Source of the DNA: CAZQHK01 sp964593455
GTDB taxonomy: Bacteria; Muiribacteriota; CAYSPT01
Assembly: GCA_964593455.1 (NCBI GenBank)
Contig: CAZQHK010000012.1
Coordinates: forward strand, 47,453-111,452
Direction of reading: 5' to 3'
DNA length: 64,000 nucleotides
The notes beneath the pieces were generated by a model that worked only from the letters and a program-made list of their open reading frames with translations, had not been told where the DNA came from and ran no database searches. The translations under genes and the position numbers were made by a program. This document shows, piece after piece, positions 43,976 through 53,349 of the stretch. Position 1 is the stretch's first letter; each line of letters starts with the position of its first letter.

Positions 43976-46375
43976 ATGAGGTCTGATCTCCGGGACTGGT
44001 GTGCTCCGCTGGTGCTGGGAATCAGTTCAGTCCTGGCACAGGTTGTACTTCTCAGAGAAACAGCCGCCAGTTTTCAAGGTAACGAATTGAGTTTTGGAAT
44101 TGTTCTGGGAAGCTGGCTTTTCTGGAATGCTCTGGGAACGCTAATCGGAGGCTGGATGTTCGATCGCCTCCGAGCTGGAACCGGGACTCTTATCGTGCTT
44201 TTGGCCAGTGTCGCCTGGTTGTTCCCGGTATCTCTATTTATGATGCGAGCCGCCAGGTATATCTGCGGTTTACAGGCCGGTGAAGCTGCCGGGTTTTCAC
44301 ATATCATCGGTGTTTCCTTCCTGGTATTGGCGCCGCTCTGTATTGTTCTGGGGGCGATGTTTCCAGCGGCGGTGCGACTGGCCGAATTAAACCACCAACA
44401 GGATCAAAACCAGGCCGGGACCAGGGAAAGAACAACTTGGATAAATCGAACATACATTCTCGAATCGGTAGGATTCATTATTGGTGGATTGGTATTTAAT
44501 TTTGCTCTTGTTCCGTATGTTAACGCCTGGACGGTAGCCGGTATCACCGCCGGGATGACCCTGGTAGCGGCGTGGTGGGTGGGCTGGTCCGGGCGCCATC
44601 GCCGGATACTTGTCCAGGGTATTTTCCTAGCTTTTTCCACCCTTGTATGGTGTGGTCTTGTATGGTGTGTGGCCATCGGTTCTCTGGAGTTCTTGACCCA
44701 GAAACTGCGGTGGCATGGATTCAACCTGGTGAGAACCATGGAGTCTCCATACGGGAACCTGGCAGTCACTCGTGAACGGAAACAGATAAGTTTTTATGAA
44801 AACGGTTTGCTGGTAGCCACAATTCCTGCTCCCTCCACGAGCGAACCGTTTTTTCATCTGCCGCTGCTGCTTCATTCGAATCCCCGCCGAGTGCTGGTTT
44901 TGGGAGGCGGCATAGAAGGTGGTCTGGGAGAAATACTCAAGCACCCGGTAGATACCGTTGACTATGTCAGCCTCGATCCGCAGTTGGTCAAACTGGTAAT
45001 GAATCATCTGTCCCCGGCCGCCGCCAAAACGGCCACCGATTCCCGGGTCAAAATCCGTTACGAGGATGGTTGTGGATATGTCCGTCGACTGGCCGCCTTA
45101 CCTTTGTCTGAACGGCCTCGTTACGACCTGATTTTTTTGGCTCTTCCCGATCCATCGACGGCCATGTTGAATAGAGCCTACAGCCTGGAATTCTTTACCG
45201 CGGCCAGGAAACTGATGCCGCCGGATGGAATCCTGGCCCTTGAATTGGCGTTTTCTGAAACATATGTCGGGTCTGAGATGAGAAAACTTAACGGGTCTAT
45301 CTTTAAGACACTACACCGTGTTTTTTCACAGGTTCTTCCCGTACCCGAATACACAGTACTATGGTTGGCCTCCCCGACTGTGGCGGGGATTTCATTGGAG
45401 GTTGAACCCGTTCTACAACGTTTTGAAAAACGAGGAATTAAGACAGAGTATCTCAAACCGGCCATGGTGTATCACAAACTTGATCGAGCGCGGATCGCCG
45501 ATCGGCTCAACTTTCTTCTGAGTGATTTTTCCCGGCTATTCCAGAGTCCCGACCCGCTTCGGGAAGAACTGATGGCCTGGGAAACCGATCCTGCAATTCC
45601 CATCAACCACGATTTTCGTCCGGTCAGCTACTATCTTCAGATATTGCTTTGGACATCGAAATATTCACGGAAGATGGCCGCGTTTCTGGAATTGGCCTCA
45701 CAGATCAGGCCAGGCTTGATTATCGTCATTGTGCTTGGAATTTTCACTCTTATCGGCCTATTTATCCGGTTAGGAAAACGAAGTCCTGAACGGCTGGTAA
45801 TACCTATAGTTGTTCTCAGTAACGGGTTCACCGCCATGGTGATTGAAGTGCTTTTATTGTTTAGTTTTCAGGTGTTAACCGGGTATGTTTTCGGACAGGT
45901 AGCATTAATTATCAGCTTATTTATGGCTGGTTTGGCGGCCGGCAGTATCATCTCATCCCGTCTCCTCGTACCCCGTAAACGCCCGGTTCTCTTTCTTCTT
46001 GGTTCCGAGGCAGGTATTGCCGTATTTGTCTTCCTGACGCCGGTCGTTTTGAGGTGGGGTACGAAACTGGCTTCTTCCGGCAATCTCGTACCGGTAAAGA
46101 TTCTGGTGGCCGGCCTGGTGATCGTGGCCGGTATTCTGGATGGGTTGGAATTTCCCCTGGGAAGTTCTTTGATGGTTAAACGGACTCCAAAAACGGGAAC
46201 TGCTGCCGGAATCGTCTACGGCGCCGATCTGACCGGCTCGTTTCTGGGAGCTTTGCTGGCTTCGAGTTTACTGCTGCCGGTTTTCGGACTTGGCGGTACA
46301 TGCATGGTCCTGGCTGCGTTAAAAATAGGGTCACTGATCATGCTGTCCGGGTTGACACTGCGAAAACGCCAGTAA
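43976..46375 (+). CDS. Membrane-embedded spermidine-synthase-like protein
   Basis: The product has 799 residues. Six or seven transmembrane segments (1-240) are followed by a soluble Rossmann domain of the spermidine synthase/methyltransferase type (about 250-500; glycine loop VLVLGGGIEGGLGE, acidic YVSLDP, DSRVKIRYEDG, and YDLIFLALPDP where the active-site Asp is expected). Seven more segments follow (about 580-799). This three-part plan matches fused SpeE-like membrane proteins widespread in bacteria, whose substrate is not established. AGGA precedes the ATG, four bases after the OppF-like gene, so it may be part of the transport operon. An aminopropyl- or methyl-transfer role is plausible, not shown. 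Confidence 0.82.
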   Translation: MRSDLRDWCAPLVLGISSVLAQVVLLRETAASFQGNELSFGIVLGSWLFWNALGTLIGGWMFDRLRAGTGTLIVLLASVAWLFPVSLFMMRAARYICGLQAGEAAGFSHIIGVSFLVLAPLCIVLGAMFPAAVRLAELNHQQDQNQAGTRERTTWINRTYILESVGFIIGGLVFNFALVPYVNAWTVAGITAGMTLVAAWWVGWSGRHRRILVQGIFLAFSTLVWCGLVWCVAIGSLEFLTQKLRWHGFNLVRTMESPYGNLAVTRERKQISFYENGLLVATIPAPSTSEPFFHLPLLLHSNPRRVLVLGGGIEGGLGEILKHPVDTVDYVSLDPQLVKLVMNHLSPAAAKTATDSRVKIRYEDGCGYVRRLAALPLSERPRYDLIFLALPDPSTAMLNRAYSLEFFTAARKLMPPDGILALELAFSETYVGSEMRKLNGSIFKTLHRVFSQVLPVPEYTVLWLASPTVAGISLEVEPVLQRFEKRGIKTEYLKPAMVYHKLDRARIADRLNFLLSDFSRLFQSPDPLREELMAWETDPAIPINHDFRPVSYYLQILLWTSKYSRKMAAFLELASQIRPGLIIVIVLGIFTLIGLFIRLGKRSPERLVIPIVVLSNGFTAMVIEVLLLFSFQVLTGYVFGQVALIISLFMAGLAAGSIISSRLLVPRKRPVLFLLGSEAGIAVFVFLTPVVLRWGTKLASSGNLVPVKILVAGLVIVAGILDGLEFPLGSSLMVKRTPKTGTAAGIVYGADLTGSFLGALLASSLLLPVFGLGGTCMVLAALKIGSLIMLSGLTLRKRQ

Positions 46376-46398
46376 AGATATCTGCCCGGAAAAAGAAA

Positions 46399-47790
46399 CT
46401 ATGGCTGTCCTCGAGTGATCGCGATGGTCCACCGGTCGGGTTGGAAATAGAGGCGTGCCGCTTGAAGGATATCATCGGCTGAAACATTTTCCACCAATTC
46501 AGGCAGCCGGCTCGTGAAGGTATGTCCAATACCGAAAAGTTCGTACATTCCCATTGATTCCGCCAAGCTGAGCGATACCTGGTTTCGTAACGCCAAATTT
46601 CCTTTGAGTTTGGCTTTTGCGCGGCTGAGCTCCTCCTCGTCTACCGGTTCTTCTCGCAGCCTCCGGGTTTCTTCGATCAGACCGCTCATAAGTTCGATCT
46701 CTTTCTCGGGGGCACATCCTCCGTACAAGATGAACGTTGAGGGCCCTTTTTTGATGGGATATGAGCTCGAGACATCGTATCCAAGGCTGCGCCTGTCCCG
46801 CAGATTGACGAACAATCGGGATGACATTCCTCCACCCAGGAGAAAATCGATCACCTTGAGTACGGGATAATCCTTGTGATCGACAGGAGGAGCGGTGATC
46901 CCTGCCAGAATAAAAGTCTGTTCTCTCTTTTTCGTAACGATAACCGATTCTCCGCCCCGTGGACTGAGCCGTCCACCGTCGGTGAGAAGGGTATACAATC
47001 TGGTCCGGGGAGACGCGCCTGATTTGGGGCCACGACCGTAAAACGTTCGCATGAATTCCAGTGTTTCGTAAATCGGTACATCGCCCACGAAGGAAATCAT
47101 GGTGTTCTCGGGTCTTATATGCTCTTTGAAAAACAGCATGAGATTATTTTTGGTCAAAGAACCGATGGTTTCGGCTGTTCCCAGGAGCGGTTTGTTGTAA
47201 GGATGGTCACCGTAATGTGTGGCGTTGAAAAGGCGGACGGTGGAGTCATACATGCTGTCTTCAATTTTCGCGATATCGCCCAGGATTTTTTTTCTGGTTA
47301 CTTCTATCTCGTTTTCGTCAAACACCGGATCGAAAAGACAGTCGGAAAGCAGTTTGAGAGCGGTACGGTACTCATGTCTTGGAACCCTGAGAGTGAGAAT
47401 AAGATAATCCCACTCGGTGCCCGCTTTTACCTCAGCGCCGCAGGCGTCGAACTCGATTGCCACCTCCTCGGCTTTCCTGGTAGTGGTTCCCCGCAACAGC
47501 ATCTTGGCCAGAAAATTAGTGATTCCGTCTTGGCCTTCCAGCTCGAGTGCCGGTCCCGCGAGTACCAGGACGGCTACCGATACGATCTCGGAACCGATGT
47601 TCCTGCGGACGATTAAACGGGTTCCGTTACCAAGCGGGTACCTGATAGTGGTCCTGGGGCCATCTACCAGGCCAGGAGAAGATGAGGATGAAAAACACAG
47701 CAACGTCAAGAGCACCGCCTTCCAAAGTGTTCTTTCTAAAGCATCACCGGTGGCACGCTGAAGACAGTTTTTACGAAGATCGTCGTTCAC
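46399..47790 (-). CDS. M16-family peptidase-like protein lacking the zinc motif
   Basis: The product has 463 residues with a signal-like hydrophobic stretch at about 25-40. It has the two M16 halves: the N-terminal half (YPLGNGTRLIVRRN, ITNFLAKMLLRGTTTRKAEE) and the C-terminal half (DFLLGGGMSSRLFVNLRDRRSLGYDVSSSY). HxxEH is absent; the aligned stretch is ITNFLAKML. In two-gene M16 systems the inactive subunit supplies the R/Y substrate-binding pair, and RSLGY here fits that role. It overlaps the stop of the active partner by four bases (ATGA), so translation is coupled. Confidence 0.9.
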   Translation of the reverse strand: MNDDLRKNCLQRATGDALERTLWKAVLLTLLCFSSSSSPGLVDGPRTTIRYPLGNGTRLIVRRNIGSEIVSVAVLVLAGPALELEGQDGITNFLAKMLLRGTTTRKAEEVAIEFDACGAEVKAGTEWDYLILTLRVPRHEYRTALKLLSDCLFDPVFDENEIEVTRKKILGDIAKIEDSMYDSTVRLFNATHYGDHPYNKPLLGTAETIGSLTKNNLMLFFKEHIRPENTMISFVGDVPIYETLEFMRTFYGRGPKSGASPRTRLYTLLTDGGRLSPRGGESVIVTKKREQTFILAGITAPPVDHKDYPVLKVIDFLLGGGMSSRLFVNLRDRRSLGYDVSSSYPIKKGPSTFILYGGCAPEKEIELMSGLIEETRRLREEPVDEEELSRAKAKLKGNLALRNQVSLSLAESMGMYELFGIGHTFTSRLPELVENVSADDILQAARLYFQPDRWTIAITRGQP

Positions 47791-49115
47791 CGGCCGCCCC
47801 CTCCGGTTTCCGGAAACGGTTTGACAACGGCCCCGGAATTTCTGTTGAAATCGATATATTTACGCAGAATACGTTCGAGTTCGGAGGATGTAATGGCCTT
47901 GATTCTATCGGTGTAAACATCATGCAGTTCGATAGTGGCCACCGTGTTTTGCCACCCGATCATCTCGGCTCTCTGATCGAAAGTTTCAGTTTGAAAGAGG
48001 TAGCTGGAAAGCGCCAACGAAATAGCCCTTCTAAGGTCGTGAGGCTTTATGGTGCTGTTTTTGATGATTTCCAACTCCCGGGAAAGCGCCATTTCCACGG
48101 CTTCCAGGTTTTGGGGCGGCAGAACAGCTTCTATTACCAGCAGACCGGCTGAGCGCGGGGACCAGATATAACTCTTAATGCTGTCAACCAGCCCCAGTTC
48201 ATCCTTCAGTTTCCTGACCAGGATCGAACCCGGCCCCTGTCCGAGCAGAGCGGAGGCGACCTCGAGAGCGGGAAAATCACGTTCTGAAGCCGCTACCCCG
48301 TGGAAACTCACGGCCAGGTAGGTGCGAGAGATTTCCAGCGACGTTTCCTTTCTGTCTTGACTTTGTTCCGACATCCCGAGGACGAATTTTCGTGCCGGCG
48401 GGGCAAGTTCCACGTGGGAATCGAAAGCCTGTTCAACCTGTTTGGCCACTTTTTCCTGGTTTACATTACCCACCACGACCACCGTTATATTGGATGGAAC
48501 ATATTTTTTCTGGTGATACTCGATTATCGTTTCCCGGGCTATTCCTTTGATTGATTCGACGGTTCCGATAACCGGGTAATGATAGGGATGCTTGGGGTAA
48601 GCTGCTTCGAGCATCAAGTTCCACAGTACAGACTCAGGAATATCGTTGTCCATCTTGATCTCTTCGAGTACTACTTCCCGTTCCTTCTCGACTTCAACCG
48701 GGTCAAAGGCAGCGTTCATGATCATGTCTACCTGAATGTCAAGTATGGTGGAGAATTCAGCGCTTGGTCCCACTACGGTGTAGGCGGTGAAATCGTATGA
48801 AGTCATGGCATTGTTTTCTGCCCCGATGGAATCGAGTTCGCGGTCGATCTGCCCCAGGGAACGTCTGGCTGTTCCTTTGAAAACCAGGTGTTCGATGAAA
48901 TGGGAAATACCCCGCACGTCATCGGTCTCATCTTTACTGCCGGTTGATATCCAGATATGGACGGCTGCCAGTTTGGCGGAATGATCTTCGATGACAATTA
49001 GAGACACTCCGCCGGGAAGAACGCGTTTTTTTAATGGAGCGGCGGTGGCCGCCGGTCCGGTAAGGCAGGTTAATACCATGAGACAAATCCCCAATTTCAC
49101 TCTATTCATTGCCAT
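47787..49115 (-). CDS. M16-family zinc peptidase, catalytic subunit
   Basis: The product has 442 residues with a cleavable signal peptide (LGICLMVLTCLTGPAATA). The inverted zinc motif is HFIEH (GISHFIEHLVFKGTARRS, near residue 66), and the distal Glu lies in the helix ending EKEREVVLEEIKMDND. The C-terminal half has LLGQGPGSILVRKLKDELGL. It probably forms a heterodimer with the next gene product, degrading peptides outside the cytoplasm or at the envelope. GAGAGG lies six bases before the ATG and a consensus promoter lies at 49169-49197. Confidence 0.92.
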   Translation of the reverse strand: MAMNRVKLGICLMVLTCLTGPAATAAPLKKRVLPGGVSLIVIEDHSAKLAAVHIWISTGSKDETDDVRGISHFIEHLVFKGTARRSLGQIDRELDSIGAENNAMTSYDFTAYTVVGPSAEFSTILDIQVDMIMNAAFDPVEVEKEREVVLEEIKMDNDIPESVLWNLMLEAAYPKHPYHYPVIGTVESIKGIARETIIEYHQKKYVPSNITVVVVGNVNQEKVAKQVEQAFDSHVELAPPARKFVLGMSEQSQDRKETSLEISRTYLAVSFHGVAASERDFPALEVASALLGQGPGSILVRKLKDELGLVDSIKSYIWSPRSAGLLVIEAVLPPQNLEAVEMALSRELEIIKNSTIKPHDLRRAISLALSSYLFQTETFDQRAEMIGWQNTVATIELHDVYTDRIKAITSSELERILRKYIDFNRNSGAVVKPFPETGGGGR

Positions 49116-49168
49116 GTAAGGCCTCTCGGTTTAGATCCTTGCAGTTTGGATTCTGGATCTCATACATA

Positions 49169-49197
49169 AGTATAGTGGGCGCCGGTATCGGTGTCAA
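49169..49197 (-). promoter_or_regulatory. Sigma70-type promoter for the M16 pair
   Basis: On the minus strand: TTGACA (49197-49192), 17-bp spacer, TATACT (49174-49169), about 54 bp before the ATG. Confidence 0.8.
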
Positions 49198-49247
49198 TGG
49201 GTGCTCTGTTAGTGTCCTTCCGGTGGCGTTACCGCACTGGCCGGTGT

Positions 49248-49277
49248 TTGACTTTCACTCCATGCCGTTGGTATCCT
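49248..49277 (+). promoter_or_regulatory. Possible promoter for the aminohydrolase operon
   Basis: TTGACT (49248-49253), an 18-bp spacer and TATCCT (49272-49277), about 55 bp before the TTG start. The -10 box is weak. Confidence 0.4.
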
Positions 49278-49332
49278 GCAAGGCGTGGATAAACACATGT
49301 GAAACGAGACAAGTATTACGGAGGTGGTTCGT

Positions 49333-50664
49333 TTGAAGATATTGATGAAAGGGGCCCATGTAGTTACTCTCGACGAGTCCGGCCAGGTTTTTTCGCCTGG
49401 ATTTGTTGGTGTGGATGGAGACGAAATTACCGGTGTCGGGGATGGTGGCAGCGCTCCCGCCGAATCGGAGTTCGACCGGGTGATCGATGCTTCCGGCAAA
49501 CTGATCATGCCGGGGATGACCAATGCCCACATGCATCTGTACTCGACTTTTGCCCGGGGAATAGCATTGAAAGATGAGCCTCCCGAAAACTTTGTCCAGA
49601 TCCTCGAACGGCTCTGGTGGAGACTTGACAAAGCCCTGGAACCGGAAGATATCTACCTGAGCGCCATGGTTCCGCTCATCGACTGCATCAAAAGCGGGAC
49701 CACCACCATTATCGATCATCACGCCGGTCCGTCTTTCATTGACGGGTCACTTGACCTGCTCGCGGACGCGGTTTCGGAAATGGGTCTCAGAGCTTGTCTC
49801 TGCTATGAAGTTTCGGATCGTGACGGAGAAGAGAAAGCTCAGGCCGGTATAGCGGAAAATATACGGTTTCTTGAAAAATGCCGGGATAACCCCTCTCCCT
49901 ACCTGAAAGGGTTGTTCGGTCTCCACGCCTCGTTCACAGTCGGACCTGATACCCTGAAACAGTGTGTCAGTGAAGCAAAGCGGTTGGACGCGGGATTCCA
50001 CGTTCACACTGCCGAAGATGCCGCCGATCAGGATCAATGTTTATCGGTCTACGGCCAGCGGGTCGTGGAGCGGTTCGCTGCCGAAGGTGTACTTAAACCG
50101 GGTACGATCCTGGCTCACTGCATCCATATAGACGGTAACGAGCGTTCGCTTATAAAAGAAAACGGCGCTTTCGCGGTCCACAATCCCGAATCAAATATGG
50201 GTAACGCCGTGGGTCGGGCCGACGCGCTTGGTATGGTGGCCGAAGGTATTACCATGGGAATGGGGACAGACGGGTTCACTTCCGACATGTTCCAGGAACT
50301 CAAGGTGTTCAACGTTCTGCACAAACTCGGTGAACGGGACCCCCGGGTAGGATACGGTGAACTCATGCCGATCCTGTTCGACAACAATCGGAAGATACTA
50401 TCTTCGTTCTTCGATAAACCTCTGGCGGTTATCAAACCCGGCGCCTACGCCGACTTGATCGTGCTTGATTACTGTCCGCCCACTCCTTTTGAGACCGGCA
50501 CCTTCCTGGGACATTTGCTGTTCGGGCTCAAAGGAGGTATGGTCCGTACCGTCATGATCGGTGGGAACATCATCATGGAAGACCGCTGTATTGCCGGAAT
50601 AGATGAAGACGCTATTGCCGAGAAGTCACGAACGCGCTCGCGGGAGCTCTGGAAGAGGTTCTGA
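49333..50664 (+). CDS. ssnA: SsnA-like aminohydrolase
   Basis: The product has 443 residues and belongs to the amidohydrolase superfamily, cytosine deaminase/atrazine chlorohydrolase branch. Metal ligands appear in TNAHMHLYST, the His in GFHVHTAEDA, LAHCIHIDG and MGTDGFTSDMF. The stretch LERLWWRLDKALEPEDIYLS followed by SGTTTIIDHHAGPSFIDGSL is characteristic of SsnA. SsnA is tied in other bacteria to selenium-dependent purine/xanthine catabolism; its exact substrate is unsettled. Those hydroxylase genes are not in this window. TTG 49333 is chosen because ACGGAGGTGG ends six bases upstream. It lies two bases before adenine deaminase and is surely co-transcribed. Confidence 0.85.
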   Translation: MKILMKGAHVVTLDESGQVFSPGFVGVDGDEITGVGDGGSAPAESEFDRVIDASGKLIMPGMTNAHMHLYSTFARGIALKDEPPENFVQILERLWWRLDKALEPEDIYLSAMVPLIDCIKSGTTTIIDHHAGPSFIDGSLDLLADAVSEMGLRACLCYEVSDRDGEEKAQAGIAENIRFLEKCRDNPSPYLKGLFGLHASFTVGPDTLKQCVSEAKRLDAGFHVHTAEDAADQDQCLSVYGQRVVERFAAEGVLKPGTILAHCIHIDGNERSLIKENGAFAVHNPESNMGNAVGRADALGMVAEGITMGMGTDGFTSDMFQELKVFNVLHKLGERDPRVGYGELMPILFDNNRKILSSFFDKPLAVIKPGAYADLIVLDYCPPTPFETGTFLGHLLFGLKGGMVRTVMIGGNIIMEDRCIAGIDEDAIAEKSRTRSRELWKRF

Positions 50665-50666
50665 CG

Positions 50667-52388
50667 ATGCTGGCGGAACTCATATCGGTTGCCTGCGGTG
50701 AGGCGCCGGCGGAGCTTCTGCTGACGAATGCTCAGGTCGCCAACACCATCTCGGGGGAAATTTACCGGGCCGATGTGGCTATTCATTCCGGGATTATCGT
50801 CGGGGTGGGTAACGGTTACGAGGCGCTCGAGGTCCACGACCTGGCTGGACGGTTTCTGGTTCCCGGATTCATCGACGGCCACGTGCATATAGAGAGTTCC
50901 ATGTTATCGGTAAGTGAGTTCGCCCGGGCCGTTGTTCCCCAGGGGACTACTACCATCGTCATCGACCCCCACGAGATCGCCAATGTGTGCGGTCTCAACG
51001 GGATCCTCTACATGCTAAAATCGAGCCACGACCTGCCGCTGAATGTCTATGTCATGCTGCCCTCCTGCGTACCCGCTACGGACCTCGAAACATCGGGCGC
51101 CCGGCTCGACGCTTACGAGTTGAAAGCTTTTAAAGACCATCCTCGGGTACTTGGCCTGGGGGAGTTCATGAACTTTCCGGGAATTATCTTGAGAAATCCG
51201 GAAGCTATGGAAAAAGTGGACCTGTTCAGGGGGCGGACCATTAACGGTCACGCGCCGGGATTGACCGAACGAGAGCTTGGTGCTTATATCATGGCCGGTA
51301 TCACCTCCGACCACGAGTGCACCAGTGTGGCCGAAGCCCGGGAAAAGCTCCGGGTGGGCATGTACATCATGCTTCGTGAAGGTTCGGTGGCTCATAACCT
51401 CAACGACCTCATTCCCCTGGTAAACAAGTTCAACGACTGGCGATGCCTGCTGGCCACCGATGACCGGCATCCCCAGGACCTGGTAGAGGAAGGCCATATC
51501 GGGGGGATGGTTCGTCAGGTTGTCCGGGAACAGGGGAACGTGATTCGAGCGCTCAGGCTGGCTTCGCTCAATACGACCCGCTACTACGGGCTGAAACACC
51601 TGGGAGCCATCGCCCCGGGATACCGGGCCGACCTGCTGGTAGTGGACAACTTTGTGGAATTAAATATCCGGAAAGTCTACAAAGATGGAAAACTGGTGGC
51701 CGAAGACGGATGTCCGTTATTCGAGTCTATTGACGTCGATCACTCCAGTGTTCTCAGCACCATAAACATGGATACGGTTGACGCTTCCCTGTTTAAGCTG
51801 GAAAAGCCGTCAACCGGGAGTGCTGTCAGGGCCAGGATTATCGGGCTCGTGCCCGGCCAGCTTATCACCCGGCGGCTGGATGAAGAACCGGCCGTGGATG
51901 GCAAAATAATCGTATCGGACACTCACCGCGACATCCTCAAACTGGCGGTGGTTGAACGTCATAAAAAAACGGGTAATATCGGGCTTGCGCTGGTTCACGG
52001 GTTCGGACTTAAAACCGGTGCCCTGGCTTCATCGGTCGGACACGATTCGCACAATATTATCGTTGTGGGCGTCAGCGATTCGGATATGGCGGCGGCGGTC
52101 AACGCGGTTGCTGAAGCCGGCGGCGGGTTGGCGGCGGTAAAAGACGGCCGGGTATTGGAACTGCTGGAGCTGCCTATCGCCGGCCTGATGACCGACTCAT
52201 CCCTCGATGATACGGTCGCTTCGCTCCGCTTATTGCACCAGGCGGCCACTACCGGTTTGGGGTGTACAATTGACGATCCGTTTACCGCGTTGTCATTCCT
52301 CTCTTTGCCGGTTATACCGGAGTTGAAACTGACGGACAAAGGCCTGGTCGATGTAGATAAATTCGACTTTGTCGACTTGTTTCTGTAG
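50667..52388 (+). CDS. ade: Adenine deaminase
   Basis: The product has 573 residues, the normal length for the bacterial Ade family, which converts adenine to hypoxanthine and ammonia. Motifs: GFIDGHVHIESSML, VIDPHEIANVCG, the VLGLGEFMNFPG carboxylate, INGHAPGLTERELGAYIMAG, SDHECTS, and LATDDRHPQDL with the metal Asp. The C-terminal domain (HKKTGNIGLALVHGFGLKTG, SVGHDSHNIIVVG) is complete. The paired SsnA-like gene suggests a purine salvage or degradation unit. Confidence 0.96.
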   Translation: MLAELISVACGEAPAELLLTNAQVANTISGEIYRADVAIHSGIIVGVGNGYEALEVHDLAGRFLVPGFIDGHVHIESSMLSVSEFARAVVPQGTTTIVIDPHEIANVCGLNGILYMLKSSHDLPLNVYVMLPSCVPATDLETSGARLDAYELKAFKDHPRVLGLGEFMNFPGIILRNPEAMEKVDLFRGRTINGHAPGLTERELGAYIMAGITSDHECTSVAEAREKLRVGMYIMLREGSVAHNLNDLIPLVNKFNDWRCLLATDDRHPQDLVEEGHIGGMVRQVVREQGNVIRALRLASLNTTRYYGLKHLGAIAPGYRADLLVVDNFVELNIRKVYKDGKLVAEDGCPLFESIDVDHSSVLSTINMDTVDASLFKLEKPSTGSAVRARIIGLVPGQLITRRLDEEPAVDGKIIVSDTHRDILKLAVVERHKKTGNIGLALVHGFGLKTGALASSVGHDSHNIIVVGVSDSDMAAAVNAVAEAGGGLAAVKDGRVLELLELPIAGLMTDSSLDDTVASLRLLHQAATTGLGCTIDDPFTALSFLSLPVIPELKLTDKGLVDVDKFDFVDLFL

Positions 52389-52446
52389 CTCGTCCAACCC
52401 CCACACTCGCAACCTCGTGACAGCAACTATTGAAATATGCTGGCTC

Positions 52447-52627
52447 GCCCGGATATTTCACCAGTCTTCCTGCTGCGGCCACGGATGCACCCGCATCTTC
52501 TGCGTTGTGCTCGGTCGCCTGTCCTCGACGTATCGCAGAGGATACGTCTGCGGAAGGCTCGGTTGCACGCCTTGAATTTGCAGGCACCTTCGCGACCTCG
52601 CTACGGAAACTCGTGAAATATCCGGGC
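52447..52627. repeat. Inverted-repeat element, copy B
   Basis: GCCCGGATATTTCAC (52447-52461) recurs inverted and perfectly at 52613-52627. The interior has GATGC-ACCC-GCATC and CGTATC-GCAGAG-GATACG hairpins, then CACGCCTTG..(5)..GCAGGCACCT and CTCGCTACGGAA, each matching copy A at 36626-36805. The right end reaches the stop codon of the convergent-side gene (stop at 52627-52629). Confidence 0.75.
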
Positions 52628-53262
52628 TAGGAGTCTGAACAGTCCGGGCAGAAGGTGTGCAGCATCTTTTTGATTAGCACGTGGTTCGAACATAGCGCTT
52701 GCCCGCATTCCTCACACCGGTACAGGGCGCCGTTTTGACATACGCCGCAGGGTTTTCGCCACCTCAGGTCGATCATGGTAACCAGTACCCTGTCCAGCGA
52801 GGGCCACACGAGTTCGAACGGCGTCCGCTTGTACCGGACCGCGATCCATAAACCGATCATCGCCAGTATTGCTGTTACCAGGTAATTCTGCCAGGAGTTG
52901 AGCGGCCAGTTTACCGGCGACTCAATCTGCAGTTGACTGAACGGAACCAGTATCTTCATCTCCCAGATAGTCCCTACCAGATCGCAGCCCAGGTGCACGA
53001 GATAGCTCAGGTAGATGAGCAGGGCCGCTTTGACGCTTCGGTCGAATAGAAGTGTCAAGCCCAGCGCCAGAAGGGCTCCGAAGACGAAATTATGAGTAAC
53101 GGAATGGTGGTAGACCTGGTATGCCTCCTGGCCGAACAGAATGGTCATACCATCAAGGTCGGCGACTAATCCGGCGGCCATGATCATCAAGCGCCGTTTG
53201 GGCGGCCCGTCGATGGTGTTTGCCAGTGCCCATCCGAACTCGAGATGTGTAATGGGATTCAT
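52627..53262 (-). CDS. DUF457-type membrane protein with C-terminal zinc-binding motif
   Basis: The product has 211 residues. The opening NPITHLEFGWALAN, the acidic DLDGMTIL, and HHSVTHNFVFGALLAL with HLGCDLVG match the YdjM/DUF457 inner-membrane metal-dependent hydrolase-like family (conserved His and Asp). Four to five membrane segments follow. Uncommonly, it ends in a cysteine-rich tail (CGVCQNGALYRCEECGQALC, then H and CPDC) resembling a B-box or small zinc ribbon. Activity unknown. Its 3' end coincides with the right arm of the inverted-repeat element. Confidence 0.75.
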   Translation of the reverse strand: MNPITHLEFGWALANTIDGPPKRRLMIMAAGLVADLDGMTILFGQEAYQVYHHSVTHNFVFGALLALGLTLLFDRSVKAALLIYLSYLVHLGCDLVGTIWEMKILVPFSQLQIESPVNWPLNSWQNYLVTAILAMIGLWIAVRYKRTPFELVWPSLDRVLVTMIDLRWRKPCGVCQNGALYRCEECGQALCSNHVLIKKMLHTFCPDCSDS

Positions 53263-53349
53263 GTGGAATTACCTGTTTCTTGAAACCATTATACCTTGTT
53301 TAATGGTAAGATAAACAAGGAGTCTGGCTAAAAAAGGAAGCGGATACTT

